This document shows positions 6,708 to 15,900 of a stretch of 26,129 nt of DNA, piece by piece. This DNA is from a virus. Positions within the stretch are counted from its first letter, which is position 1; every line of letters starts with the position of its first letter. A program made the position numbers and the translations under genes. The notes beneath the pieces are model-generated. The model searched no databases. It was not told where the DNA came from and saw nothing but the letters and a program-made list of their open reading frames with translations. Location: IMG/VR virus record IMGVR_UViG_3300044619_000861, positions 1 through 26,129 of that record; one strand, 5' to 3'.

Positions 6708-7573
6708 GCCTGATTACCGAAGCCCAACTTGCGGCTATGATCCCGACCAACAAAGAAGTCGAGGAGTGGTGCGCTGCGCTGAATGAGATGCTGCCCAAGT
6801 ACGGCATCACCACCGACAAGCGGATCGCAGGCTTCATCGCCCAGTGCGCCCATGAGAGCATGGACTTCCGCGTCTTGCAGGAGAACCTGAACTACAAGGA
6901 GGCCACCCTCCTGAAGGTCTTCCCGCGCTACTTCGGCCCCGGCAAAGAGAACGCCGCAGAGTATGCAGGCAAACCCGAGAAGATTGCCAATTATGTGTAC
7001 ATGGACAAGAACCGCTCCAAGGGCGGCGCACTTGGCAATGTGAAGGATGGTGACGGGTGGTTATTTTCTGGAAAAGGTCTGAAACAGGTCACTGGCCGTG
7101 CGAATACGACGGCTTTTGGTAAGACCGTCGGCATGACCGCCGAGGAAGCCGCCGCGTACCTCCTGACCAAGAAGGGCGCACTCGAAAGCGCGCTGTGGTT
7201 CTGGGGCAGCCGCAACCTGAACGAAGTGGCCGACACGGGCGACGTGGTGAAGCTGACCAAGATCATCAATGGTGGCGACATCGGCCTTGCAGACCGTCAG
7301 GCACGCTATGCCAAGGCCATGGCTGCTCTGGGCGGCAAGATCGACGCGCCTGCACCAAAGGCCTCGGCCCCTGCAGCTGTCGGCAACGAAACTCTGAAAC
7401 GCGGCAGCACTGGCGCTCTGGTAAAGCGGGTTCAGGAGAAGCTGGGGGTCGATCCTGCCGACGGTATCTATGGGTTTTGGACTGCGAACATGGTGAAGCA
7501 GTGGCAGGCAAAGAATGGCCTCACCGCTGACGGCGTGGCTGGCCCTAAGACATTGGCTAAACTGCTCGGGTGA
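6704..7573 (+). CDS. Endolysin: glycoside hydrolase family 19 (chitinase-like) with peptidoglycan-binding domain
   Basis: This encodes 289 residues, with ATG overlapping the previous stop. Residues about 1-210 are a GH19 lysozyme/chitinase-like domain: FIAQCAHES (catalytic Glu at 51), QENLNY (second acidic residue about 60), KIANYVYMDKN, and GDGWLFSGKGLKQVTGR at about 116-132, the family's signature stretch. A Pro/Ala linker (about 213-226) leads to a PG_binding_1-type domain at about 229-289 (LKRGSTGALVKRVQEKLGV, DGIYGFWTANMVKQWQ, DGVAGPKTLAKLLG). It should cut the glycan strands of the host cell wall at the end of infection. There is no signal peptide or SAR segment, so release should depend on a holin such as the 6229-6495 product. 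It is preceded by a tightly overlapping cassette of small membrane proteins. Confidence 0.93.
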   Translation: MSLITEAQLAAMIPTNKEVEEWCAALNEMLPKYGITTDKRIAGFIAQCAHESMDFRVLQENLNYKEATLLKVFPRYFGPGKENAAEYAGKPEKIANYVYMDKNRSKGGALGNVKDGDGWLFSGKGLKQVTGRANTTAFGKTVGMTAEEAAAYLLTKKGALESALWFWGSRNLNEVADTGDVVKLTKIINGGDIGLADRQARYAKAMAALGGKIDAPAPKASAPAAVGNETLKRGSTGALVKRVQEKLGVDPADGIYGFWTANMVKQWQAKNGLTADGVAGPKTLAKLLG

Positions 7574-7580
7574 TGTAGTA

Positions 7581-7597
7581 TCTCCGGCAACAGGAGA
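7581..7597 (+). promoter_or_regulatory. Small hairpin that can hide the ribosome site of the 7603 gene
   Basis: TCTCC (7581-7585) can pair with GGAGA (7593-7597) across the loop GGCAACA. The second arm is the Shine-Dalgarno sequence (AGGAG, 7 bases before ATG 7603). The stem is short, so it may be chance. If real, it would damp translation of the structural gene until opened. Confidence 0.3.
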
Positions 7598-7602
7598 CTG
7601 CC

Positions 7603-9465
7603 ATGGCGCTCACAAAGCTCGTATTCCAGCCCGGTATTAACCGTGAGACTACCGCCTACGCCAACGAGGGCGGATGGTTTGACGGGAACCTTGTGCGTTT
7701 TCGTGCGTCAAAGCCCGAGAGCATCGGAGGGTGGACCCGTTACAGCCAGACACCCTTTCTGGGTACTGGTCGTTCGCTGTTGCCTTGGTCCGCGCTTGAC
7801 GGAAGCCTGCTTGTTGGGGCGGGGACGAACTTAAAATACTACGTCCTAAAAGGCTCGACGCCATACGACATCACTCCAATTCGAGCAACAACCAGTGCGG
7901 GAGACGTAACCTTCGCTGCCACCAACGGGTCGTCAACGATTGTCGTGACTGACGTTGCTCATGGGGCTGTGACCAATGACTTTGTTACGTTCTCCGGTGC
8001 GGCCTCTCTTGGGGGCAACGTAACTGCGACCATCCTTAACGCAGAGCACCAGATAACGGAGGTTATCACCGCCAACAGCTACAGGATTGTTGTGACGGTT
8101 ACTGCAAACTCGTCCGACAGCGGGGACGGCGGAGCCTCTGTTGTCGGAGCGTATCAAATAAACACCGGCCTCAACACCTCCGTGTCCGGCACGGGGTGGG
8201 GAACAGGTTCGTGGTCCCGCGGAGCGTGGGGTTCTGGGTCCTCAACAACGTCGCCTTCCGCGCAGCTTCGAATCTGGTCGCAAGACAACTTTGGCGAAGA
8301 CCTACTTATCTCCGTGCAAAACGGCGGCCTATTCTACTGGGATAAGTCCTCGGGCGTCGGCACTCGGGCCGTGGCCCTATCGTCCCTGCCCGGGGCGCAG
8401 GCCGTTCCAACAGTCGCCAAGAGCGTCATTGTTTCCGAGCGCGACCGACACGTTATTGCTTTTGGTTGCGATCCCGAAAGCACTCCCGGTGTGCAAGACC
8501 CGCTGACCATTCGTTTTTCAGATCAAGAGAACGCTGCAGAGTGGCGCGCTCAAGCTACCACAACAGCGGGGGAGTTGCGGATCGGCACGGGGTCCTCGAT
8601 TGTTGGGGCCATTCAAACAAAGCAGCAAATCATTGTCTTCACGGACCTGTCCCTACACGCCATGCAGTACATTGGGGACCCCTACACCTTTGGTATTCAA
8701 GAGGTCTCTTCTTCGATTTCCCTGATGAGCCCTAATGCAATGGTGGCTGTTGGTGACCTAGTTTTTTGGATGGGTAAAAACGAGTTCTACCTCTACGATG
8801 GTGCGGTGAAGCAAATCCCCTGCTCTGTGAAAGAGTACGTTTTTTCTGGGATTAATCTTTCTCAGTCACAAAAGGTGTATTGCGGACATTGCAGCTCTTT
8901 TTCGGAGGTCTGGTGGTTCTACCCAAGTTTGAACGTCTCCGAAAACGACAGCTACGTCATCTACAACTATGAACAGAATGTTTGGTACTATGGCCAAATG
9001 CCCCGCACAGCGTGGGTCGACAGAAGCGTTCTGGCTTTCCCCGTCGCTATCTCTCCGGACGGGTACGTCTACTACCAAGAAGCGGGCCTCAACGACGGCA
9101 GCGCTAACCCGCCTGCAGCGCTTTTCTCATACGTTGAGTCGAGTGTCGTGGACATTGGCGACGGCGACCAGTTCATGTTTGCCACCCGCATTATTCCAGA
9201 CTTGACGTTTAGAAACTCAACAAGCGCAACGCCTATAGTAACCCTTACACTCAAGGCGCGCAACTTCCCGGGTGGCGCTTACTTCGCCACGGAGGACGAG
9301 CCCGTTACAAAAACGGCTTCCGTTCCCGTCGAAGAGTTCACAAACCAGCTCTTCTTGCGCCTGCGTGGCCGGTCAATGTCCCTTCGAGTGGAGTCCAACC
9401 AGACCGGCACCGCGTGGCGTCTTGGCGATCCGAGGCTCGATATTCGAGCTGACGGCCGGAGGTAG
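7603..9465 (+). CDS. Virion structural protein (beta-propeller-like, head-tail junction or tail type)
   Basis: This encodes 620 residues. ATG 7603 has AGGAG 7 bases upstream. The N-terminus PGINRETTAYANEGGWFDGN, then LVRFR...PESIGGWTR, is a recognisable start of a large family of uncharacterised phage structural proteins. The body alternates beta strands and turns (SLLVGAGTNLKYYVL, LLISVQNGGLFYWDKSSG, NEFYLYDGAVKQIPCSVKEY, YVIYNYEQNVWYYGQMPRTA), which suggests a propeller fold. By analogy with propeller-like neck/stabilisation proteins of short-tailed phages it may sit at the head-tail junction, but this is not proven. A low-complexity Gly/Ser/Trp patch lies at about 194-215 (SGTGWGTGSWSRGAWGSGSS). 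The next gene follows after 2 bases. Confidence 0.75.
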   Translation: MALTKLVFQPGINRETTAYANEGGWFDGNLVRFRASKPESIGGWTRYSQTPFLGTGRSLLPWSALDGSLLVGAGTNLKYYVLKGSTPYDITPIRATTSAGDVTFAATNGSSTIVVTDVAHGAVTNDFVTFSGAASLGGNVTATILNAEHQITEVITANSYRIVVTVTANSSDSGDGGASVVGAYQINTGLNTSVSGTGWGTGSWSRGAWGSGSSTTSPSAQLRIWSQDNFGEDLLISVQNGGLFYWDKSSGVGTRAVALSSLPGAQAVPTVAKSVIVSERDRHVIAFGCDPESTPGVQDPLTIRFSDQENAAEWRAQATTTAGELRIGTGSSIVGAIQTKQQIIVFTDLSLHAMQYIGDPYTFGIQEVSSSISLMSPNAMVAVGDLVFWMGKNEFYLYDGAVKQIPCSVKEYVFSGINLSQSQKVYCGHCSSFSEVWWFYPSLNVSENDSYVIYNYEQNVWYYGQMPRTAWVDRSVLAFPVAISPDGYVYYQEAGLNDGSANPPAALFSYVESSVVDIGDGDQFMFATRIIPDLTFRNSTSATPIVTLTLKARNFPGGAYFATEDEPVTKTASVPVEEFTNQLFLRLRGRSMSLRVESNQTGTAWRLGDPRLDIRADGRR

Positions 9466-9467
9466 TC

Positions 9468-9764
9468 GTGGCTTCAAACGTCCCAGCCCCCTTTTTCCCA
9501 ACGCCCCCTGACGAGTACAACCGCCAGTACATGGCGCAGCTTGTCCGCGCCTTCTCGGTTTTTGTCCAGCAGGTCAACAACCCGGGGGATGCTGTTTACT
9601 CAAACCTAAGGCTGACGAACCTTCCAACCAACGATCAGGGCCTGCAGACTGGAGCCTTGTTCCAGCACGATGGTTTTGTTAAGATCACGCAAGCAAACGC
9701 GCCGCACGTGGCAGGGGTGTCTGGTACCTTGGTCCTCGGAACAGTCACAGTGGTGATTTCATGA
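9468..9764 (+). CDS. Small virion-associated protein of unknown function
   Basis: This encodes 98 residues from GTG 9468, with a strong GGAGG site 5 bases before it inside the end of the upstream gene. It begins MASNVPAPFFPTPPDEYNRQ, continues with an amphipathic helix (YMAQLVRAFSVFVQQVNNPG), and ends in beta-strand sequence (LVLGTVTVVIS). Short proteins of this form, with a Pro-rich N-terminus, a helix and a beta tail, often lie next to the large structural protein upstream in related phages, from memory. It is probably a minor structural or assembly protein. A perfect hairpin follows the stop at once. Confidence 0.7.
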   Translation: MASNVPAPFFPTPPDEYNRQYMAQLVRAFSVFVQQVNNPGDAVYSNLRLTNLPTNDQGLQTGALFQHDGFVKITQANAPHVAGVSGTLVLGTVTVVIS

Positions 9765-9768
9765 GTCT

Positions 9769-9788
9769 CTTCCCGAGCTTTCGGGAAG
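9769..9788 (+). terminator. Perfect 8-base-pair hairpin after the 9468-9764 gene
   Basis: The arms CTTCCCGA (9769-9776) and TCGGGAAG (9781-9788) pair perfectly around GCTT, starting 4 bases after the stop codon. There is no T run behind it (the next bases are GGCAGCCGTAAAG), so it is not a complete intrinsic terminator. It may be an RNA stability or processing element, or a weak attenuator before the block of internal-type proteins. Confidence 0.4.
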
Positions 9789-9810
9789 GGCAGCCGTAAA
9801 GGGGCCTCTT

Positions 9811-10632
9811 ATGCCTATCTTTGGATTCGACAGCTTCGGGGACATGTTCGACGGCGGTGGCGCTGGCGCACGTGGGGGCCCCTCCTCCTTCAAAGGCAGC
9901 TCTCTCGAGGGAATGTTTGGTGGGGGCGGCAAGAAGTCTGGCGGCAACGACCTTCTTTCTGGCCTTGGTAGTCTCCTCGGTCTGGCTGTGGCTGGACCCA
10001 CGGGTGCCGCCATCGGCGCGGGGCTCGGGAACCTCCTGAGCGGCGGTTCGGTTGGATCGTCGATCCAAGCGGGCCTTGGCTCCTTCGCAACGAGCAAGTT
10101 CGGCGGGGTCGGCGGAATGCTTGCCAGCTCCCTCATGGGCGGCCAGAGCCCACAGAACGCGCTGTCAGGGCTCTTTGGCACCGGAGGCCAGCAACAGGCG
10201 CAGCCCGGCCAACCCCAGACACAGACCACTGCCACGCAGACCCAGCAGCCCGGCGGCCTTCTTGGCATCCTGAACAGCCCGCTGGTCATGGCCGCCCTTC
10301 TCAAAGCCACCGAGCCGAAGAACGTGAACATCACGTCCCCCGAGCAGCAGCGCCAGCTGCAGACCGGTGAGCGCCTGCCCGATTACACGGGTACGCCAGT
10401 GGCCGACTACCGCTTTGCCCAAGGCGGCATGGTCCAAGGTCCGGGAACCGGGACCAGCGACTCGATCCCCTCCCGCATCTATCAGAACGGCAAGCCTGTC
10501 CAAGAAGCGCGGCTCTCGGACGGTGAGTTTGTCATGACGAACCGGGCTGTGAAGGGCGCAGGCAACGGCGACCGCGGCAAGGGTGCTGCAGAGATGTATC
10601 GGATGATGCGTCAACTTGAGCGGAGAGCGTAA
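9811..10632 (+). CDS. Gly-rich structural protein with LSDGEFVMT motif
   Basis: This encodes 273 residues. ATG 9811 follows AGGGG at a suitable distance. The N-terminal half is very rich in Gly, Ser and Ala, with hydrophobic Gly-zipper-like stretches (LLSGLGSLLGLAVAGPTGAA, IGAGLGNLLSGG), followed by a Gln/Thr/Pro linker (QQQAQPGQPQTQTTATQTQQ). The C-terminal part holds FAQGGMVQGPGTGTSDSIPS, then EARLSDGEFVMTNRAVKGAG, a signature of many phage virion proteins (in some phages on tape-measure-like or internal proteins). Its role is not settled. The glycine-zipper region suggests membrane contact during DNA entry, which is inference. It overlaps the next gene by one base (TAATG). Confidence 0.75.
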   Translation: MPIFGFDSFGDMFDGGGAGARGGPSSFKGSSLEGMFGGGGKKSGGNDLLSGLGSLLGLAVAGPTGAAIGAGLGNLLSGGSVGSSIQAGLGSFATSKFGGVGGMLASSLMGGQSPQNALSGLFGTGGQQQAQPGQPQTQTTATQTQQPGGLLGILNSPLVMAALLKATEPKNVNITSPEQQRQLQTGERLPDYTGTPVADYRFAQGGMVQGPGTGTSDSIPSRIYQNGKPVQEARLSDGEFVMTNRAVKGAGNGDRGKGAAEMYRMMRQLERRA

Positions 10633-11708
10633 TGGCCGATCAAACAGTCCGCCAAGAGTCTATCAACCTTCTCCCTGAGTATCAGGAGAGGTTCCTCAAA
10701 GACCTTCTGTCCAACATCTACCGCGTCGATCCAGTTACGGGGCAGCCCGCAGGGATCGCCGCAGCGTCGCCGCTCTTCGGCCGCCCTGTCTTTGACGACG
10801 CAGGCAACCCCGTCTACGAGGTCGACGCTCAGGGCAGCCCGCGTCTGGACATCCGTGGCCAGCCGATCCAGCGGGTCGAGGGCGGTGTCCCTCAGGCCGA
10901 GATCATGCCGTTTACCGACACGCAGCGTCGTGCCGCGGAGATGGCTGTCCAAGGCATTGGCGCATACGGCCCGATGATGCAGCAGGCGACGCAGACCCTG
11001 CAGCAAGGTGTCGGGGCAGTGGCTGGTTCCACTGGCGCGTTCGATCCGATGTCGTACCGTGCCTACTACGACCCCTTCGTAGAGCAGGTCGTTGAAACAC
11101 AGCAGCGGGAGATCGCCCGTCAGGGTGACATCGAGCGCCAGCGTGTCGGGGCTTCGGCCGTGCAGGCGGGGGCCTTTGGTGGTTCGCGTCAGGCCGTGGC
11201 GGAACAAGAGCTTGCCCGCAACGTGATGGACCAGCAGGCCCGCACCGGTGCGCAGCTTCGCTCTGCTGCCTTTACTGGCGCTCAGCAGCAGGCTCAGAAC
11301 GTCTTCGAGAATCAGATGCAGCGTGGCCAGCAGGCTGCGCAGATTTTCCAAGGTCTTGGAACTTCGCAGGCAGCTCTCGGCGAGGCGGCACAGGCGGCAG
11401 GGCAGCGCGACGTCAACGCTCTGTTCAACGTCGGATCGCTCGAGCAGGCTCAGCGGCAGGCCGAGTACGACGTGCAGAGGGCCAATGCCATTGAGCTGGC
11501 CTACGAGCCACAGCAGCGCTTCTCGTATATGTCCGACATCTTCCGCGGCGTCCCCTCGACCCAGCAGACACTTGGCGTGACCAGCGTCCCGACACCGAGC
11601 CCGGTGTCCGGGATCATTGGTACGGCCATGAACCTCGGTTCGTTTGGCCAGCAGTACGGCGGCGGTCGCGGCATCCTCGGAGCCTTGATGAACCCAAGCG
11701 GAGCATAA
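10632..11708 (+). CDS. Gln/Ala-rich helical virion protein
   Basis: This encodes 358 residues. ATG 10632 overlaps the previous stop (TAATG) and has GGAG upstream. The N-terminal half is Pro/Gly-containing with VFDDAGNPVYEVDAQG. The middle and C-terminal half are long Ala/Gln-rich helices (QQATQTLQQGVGAVAG, GASAVQAGAFGGSRQAVAEQ, GAQQQAQNVFENQMQRGQQA), and the end has YMSDIFRGVPSTQQTL. The AFGGSRQAVAEQELARN and YYDPFVEQVV motifs recur in structural proteins of marine phages, from memory. It is flanked by other internal-type proteins and is probably one of a set packaged with, or ejected ahead of, the DNA. The antisense 366-codon open frame over it is a composition effect. Confidence 0.75.
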   Translation: MADQTVRQESINLLPEYQERFLKDLLSNIYRVDPVTGQPAGIAAASPLFGRPVFDDAGNPVYEVDAQGSPRLDIRGQPIQRVEGGVPQAEIMPFTDTQRRAAEMAVQGIGAYGPMMQQATQTLQQGVGAVAGSTGAFDPMSYRAYYDPFVEQVVETQQREIARQGDIERQRVGASAVQAGAFGGSRQAVAEQELARNVMDQQARTGAQLRSAAFTGAQQQAQNVFENQMQRGQQAAQIFQGLGTSQAALGEAAQAAGQRDVNALFNVGSLEQAQRQAEYDVQRANAIELAYEPQQRFSYMSDIFRGVPSTQQTLGVTSVPTPSPVSGIIGTAMNLGSFGQQYGGGRGILGALMNPSGA

Positions 11709-11709
11709 C

Positions 11710-12936
11710 ATGTCGGGTGTTTACAACCGGAAACTCTTCCGAAAGTCTTCTGCCCGCGACGAGCTTCGCCGCATGGGTGGGATTATGGCCAGCTCCGAGG
11801 AGCTGATGGCCGAGGCCATGAAGACCGCGCAACAAGCTCCGCGGCCCTCGGGCCTTGGGTCTATGGCCATGCCCGCACCGCAGGCTCCGATGCCGATGCA
11901 GCAGCCCATGATGGCCCAGCCGATGGGTATGCCGATGCAGCAACCCATGATGGCCCAGCCGATGATGGGGATGCCGATGCAGCAGCCGATGATGGCCCAG
12001 CCGTTCATGCCGCCGCAGGTTCCGCAGTCGGTTCAAGCGGCTCCGGCTCAAGCTGTCCCCGGGTTTTTCGCCGGTGGTCTGATCAACATGCTGCCCACGA
12101 TGGGCGGCTCTTCCGCTGCGTCGGAGACGGAGCAACCTACCTCGCGTCCAAACCCTAACCGGGGTATCGGGATCGGCCCTTCCACTGTCCGGTCGGTGGA
12201 CGTTTCAAAGCCCGCCGGTTCTTACCAGCGTGAAAACCCCCTGCCGCCGTCCGTGGTCAAGCGGGCCGAGGAGCTTGCGAAGAAGGTGGACGAACAGTCC
12301 CCGGAAAAGACGGCCTTAGAAATTCTAGACGCAGCTGCTGCCGAGGGCGGCCCGGAGCAGACCGGAAACACCCAGCCCGACCTTGCCGCGGTCTACGAAA
12401 GCCTGACGGGAGACCCGGCGGCCTACGAAAAGAACATCGATACCCTGAACCGCGGCATCATTGGTGCGGCGATTGCTGCGGGAACCTCCGCACGTGCTAC
12501 GGAGAACATTGCTAGGGGTATGCTGGTTGGACTTGAAGGCGCGAAGGCCACCGAGGAGCGGCGGGCTAAAGACGCGCAGGCCTTGCGGATCGCGGCGGCA
12601 GAGGCTCGGGCCCTTGAGGCGAAGGCCTCGGCCGAACAAACGAGGGCCGACAGGAAAGCTCTTATTGAGGCGGAAGCGAAACTCGCAGAGGAAAAGCGGA
12701 AGGTCTTTAACGACACCTTTACCTCAGTGATCGAGGCGGGGATTGACAAGGTCACTATCCCTGACGGCATGAGTATCGAAGAGTACGCCCGGGACATTGC
12801 TCAGGAGCAGGTCCTCTTGAACTTCCCTGATGAGCGGGCACTGACCGAGGCCCGCGCGGCCTTGGCGGCGGGGGCGGATAAGGCCGAAGTTGAGAAACGG
12901 CTCAGAGAAAATGGGATTGATCCGGGGAGACTCTAA
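11710..12936 (+). CDS. Structural protein with Met/Gln/Pro tandem repeat
   Basis: This encodes 408 residues. ATG 11710 is one base after the upstream stop, with GGAG 6 bases before. The N-terminus is basic (VYNRKLFRKSSARDELRRMG). Residues 61-99 are three tandem copies of MPMQQPMMAQP. Then come a Gly-rich hydrophobic patch (GFFAGGLINMLPTMGGSS), a Pro-rich linker and long charged helices to the end (ATEERRAKDAQALRIAAAEA, ALIEAEAKLAEEKRKVFNDT). FFAGGLINM resembles the AGG[LI] patches of phage structural proteins. It probably acts with its neighbours as an internal or ejected virion protein. It overlaps the following gene by TAATG. Confidence 0.72.
   Translation: MSGVYNRKLFRKSSARDELRRMGGIMASSEELMAEAMKTAQQAPRPSGLGSMAMPAPQAPMPMQQPMMAQPMGMPMQQPMMAQPMMGMPMQQPMMAQPFMPPQVPQSVQAAPAQAVPGFFAGGLINMLPTMGGSSAASETEQPTSRPNPNRGIGIGPSTVRSVDVSKPAGSYQRENPLPPSVVKRAEELAKKVDEQSPEKTALEILDAAAAEGGPEQTGNTQPDLAAVYESLTGDPAAYEKNIDTLNRGIIGAAIAAGTSARATENIARGMLVGLEGAKATEERRAKDAQALRIAAAEARALEAKASAEQTRADRKALIEAEAKLAEEKRKVFNDTFTSVIEAGIDKVTIPDGMSIEEYARDIAQEQVLLNFPDERALTEARAALAAGADKAEVEKRLRENGIDPGRL
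11890..12006 (+). repeat. Tandem in-frame repeat (39, 42 and 36 bases)
   Basis: There are three near-identical units coding MPMQQPMMAQP: 11890-11928, 11929-11970 and 11971-12006. Unit 2 has one extra Met codon and unit 3 ends in Phe. Only scattered synonymous changes (CAG/CAA, CCC/CCG) separate the units, so they are recent or kept alike. Length change by slippage or recombination would stay in frame. Confidence 0.9.
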
Positions 12937-15900
12937 TGGGAATGTTCGACGACCTCATCCCGGAGGGGTCTCGGAAGGCTCCTGAAGCAACGACTCCGGC
13001 GGCCGAGGCCCCGGAGGAGGACAAGTCGTTTCTCGAGAGTGCCGCGGATACCGCCGTCACTGCGGGGTCGGAGTTTGGCCGAGCCATCCCGTCCGCCGTC
13101 ATCAGTCTTGCTCAGGGCATCACCGAGTTTGGGGCAGCCGGTCTTGATGCAGCGTTTGGCACGAACACTTCCCGCGCCGTCACGGACAACTTCGAGTACG
13201 TGAAGTCTTATGTTAAGCCGCAGACCGCCGGTGGAGAAATCTTTGAGGACGTCTTGGCCTTTGGTCTGGGGTTTGTTCCGGTTGCCGGGTGGCTTGGACG
13301 TGCAAACGCTGCGGCAAAGGCCGCCAATGCCGGAAAAACAATCACCCCGGCAGCGAGTAGGTTTGCCCGCAGTGCAGACAATTTTGGTCGGTCCGCGCAG
13401 GGCCGGGCCGTTCTCGGCAATCGGGCTAAACTCATCGGTACTACCGCCGCGGCAGCAGCCGGGTACGAGACGTTGTTTACCCCGGACGGTCGCGTGACGC
13501 TGTCTGATACGTTCAGCCTTGGTGGTCCTCTGGAGACCGAGGGCGACACCGGACTTAGCGGTCGGGAAGAAGCCATGCGCCGCATTCGGAACAAGCTTCG
13601 TGCGGGGGCCGAGGGCGGCCTGTTGAGCGGGGTCTTTGACACTGCGCTCTTCGGCATCGGCAAGGGCGTGGCTGCCGCTGGTAGCACCGACACCGCCGCG
13701 GCAGCAGCTCGGGGCATTCGTGCTGGGATGGGTATTGTTGGCGGCGGCCTAAGCCGCATCCCCGGTGCGGAGACGGCCGGACGTGTTGCCACTCGATACC
13801 TTACCGCGTCTGGCGGAGCTGACCCACGCGTCTTTGAAGAAGCCGCGGATACCACGGCAAGATTCACCGGCATCAAAGGCCGTTCGATCTCGGCCTTTGA
13901 TGAACTCGAGCGGGAAATGCGCAGGGTGGTTTCGCCTCCGTTCATGAACCTGTTCGGCAAGGGGAAGGCAAAGGCTCGGGAGGCCGAGGCCGACATGTTC
14001 CGCTACCTGACGGGAACGGGGCCGGACCTTTCCAAGTACGGCCCGAAAGTTGCTGCCGCAGGTGAGCGCGTCCTACAGGCTGCCAACAAAGAGCGGGACC
14101 GCTTCTACGCCACGCTAGAGCGTGAAGTAGACATGGCTCCTGTGGGTAATCGTAAGACGGCCCTGAGAAACGTCCTCAAGGACATGGATGATCACGCGGC
14201 TGCCGAGAAGGGTGTTCTTCGCAGGGTGTTCCAAGTCCACAAGGACCCGATTGCTTTCTACAAGAGCTTGGACCTCAAGTACGACGGGGAAGGAAATCTC
14301 ATTGGGAAAAGCGCTCCGCAATACAATATAGCCGTCAGGGAAGTGGCTCAGAACCTGAACCCTTCTAACCCCTTGGCCGAGGAAACTCAGGCCTTGGCGC
14401 GGTATACGGTCAACAAGTCTATCGGCCTTGGCGCGATCAACAACGGCATGGACCCGGGCGCGGCAATCAAGGACAAGCTTTCGAAGCTCAAGGGAGAGGT
14501 TGCGACCCCCGAAGGGAACCTGTTCGCCAAGGACATGCCTCGGTTCAGGATGACGCGCTCGTTGGTCACCAAGCGCGAGAAAGCCGTCGAGGATTCTCCG
14601 GCCCTTCGGCAGCTTCTTGGGGAGATCACGGACCCTCGTGAGCTGTATGTCCAGACCATTGGCGACTTGGCACAGACGTCGGAGGCCCTTCGGTTTTACG
14701 GAAACATGGCCAAGTCTGGTGTCACCTCCTCTCTTGCTGATGCCGTCCCTGCCCTCCGCGAAGGGGCGCGGCCTTTGTTTGTTCGGGTCCCGGATGCCTC
14801 TGAAACCATGACAGGCTTTGACCTGAGTCCCTTTGTTCAAAAGGCCAGAGAGCTCAACGTACAGACGATGGTTCCGGGGGCCGCGGGACCAGATTTCCCG
14901 GCCGAGTTTGCAGGAGAGATCGGCTGGGACGATGTGCTCAAGTCTTACACCGACGAACTCACCTTGAACGGCTACGTAAAGCTGGGGGAGATAGACCCCG
15001 CTAGTAATGACCTCTTTGTCGGCTCCTACGGCCAGCTCACGGGTCTCTACGTTACGCCCGAGACGTACCGTGCGCTCAGTGCCCCTGCTCGTATTGGTGT
15101 GACAGGTCTCGACGAGGCCGTTTCAATTCTTGCGCAACTCAAGGGCCTGTCGCAAAAGATGACCGTGGTCCCCAGCCTTGCAAGCCAGATGCGGTCTGCC
15201 ATCGGCAACCTGATCGCGCTTGTTGGGACAGGGAACCTCGGGCGTTCGACGGACGTCATGGACGTCTTCCAAGTCTTCACTGCCAATCTGGAGAACCTCG
15301 ACAAGGCAGGGCTCGAACGGCTTTCAAGCGTCATCAGCCTGAGCGGGACGTCAGAGACCAACCTCGTCATCCAAGCGCTTCAGGAGTACAAGGAAACCAG
15401 CAACAGCGCCCTGCTGTCAGGGAAGTTGCGGAACCTGATCGAAAAAGGCGAGAGCCTTGTCCCCTTCCTAAACTTCTTCGAGCGCACCTTCTCGGGGACG
15501 GACTCTTTCTTCAAGGGTGTGGCGGTCGTTTCAGAGCAGAACAAGCTTCTCGAAGCCCTCGCTAAGGCGGGGTTTGACGAAGACTCTTACCCGGCCGATT
15601 TGCTTGAGGACCTTGTGGCCCAAGGCATTGCCAAGAGAACCTCTAGCGCCGCAAACCCCAGCCTGAGTGCGGTTGAGGTTGTCGCAGCAGACGCCGTGAA
15701 AGACATGTTCCCGATCCAAAACCGGGTAGGCCTGTTTGTGCGAGAGCTTGACAAGCTGCCCATTCTCGGGGCTTTCACCTCGTTTGCTTCGGAGAACATC
15801 CGCAACTCGGTCAATATCCTCGACCGCGGGCTGAAGGAGATGTCGTACTCGGTCTCCGAACCTATCCGTGGACGGCTTGGGGAGGAGGCGGCCAGAGCCT

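Noticed and set aside
10611-11711. Long minus-strand open frame (366 codons) opposite the Gln/Ala-rich virion gene
   Set aside because: It mirrors almost exactly the plus-strand gene; its protein is Leu/Arg/His-rich with no domain pattern and no ribosome site, as expected for a shadow in GC-rich DNA.
11890-12006. CRISPR-like or origin iteron array
   Set aside because: The units are directly adjacent without spacers and are kept in frame as a peptide repeat within a gene.
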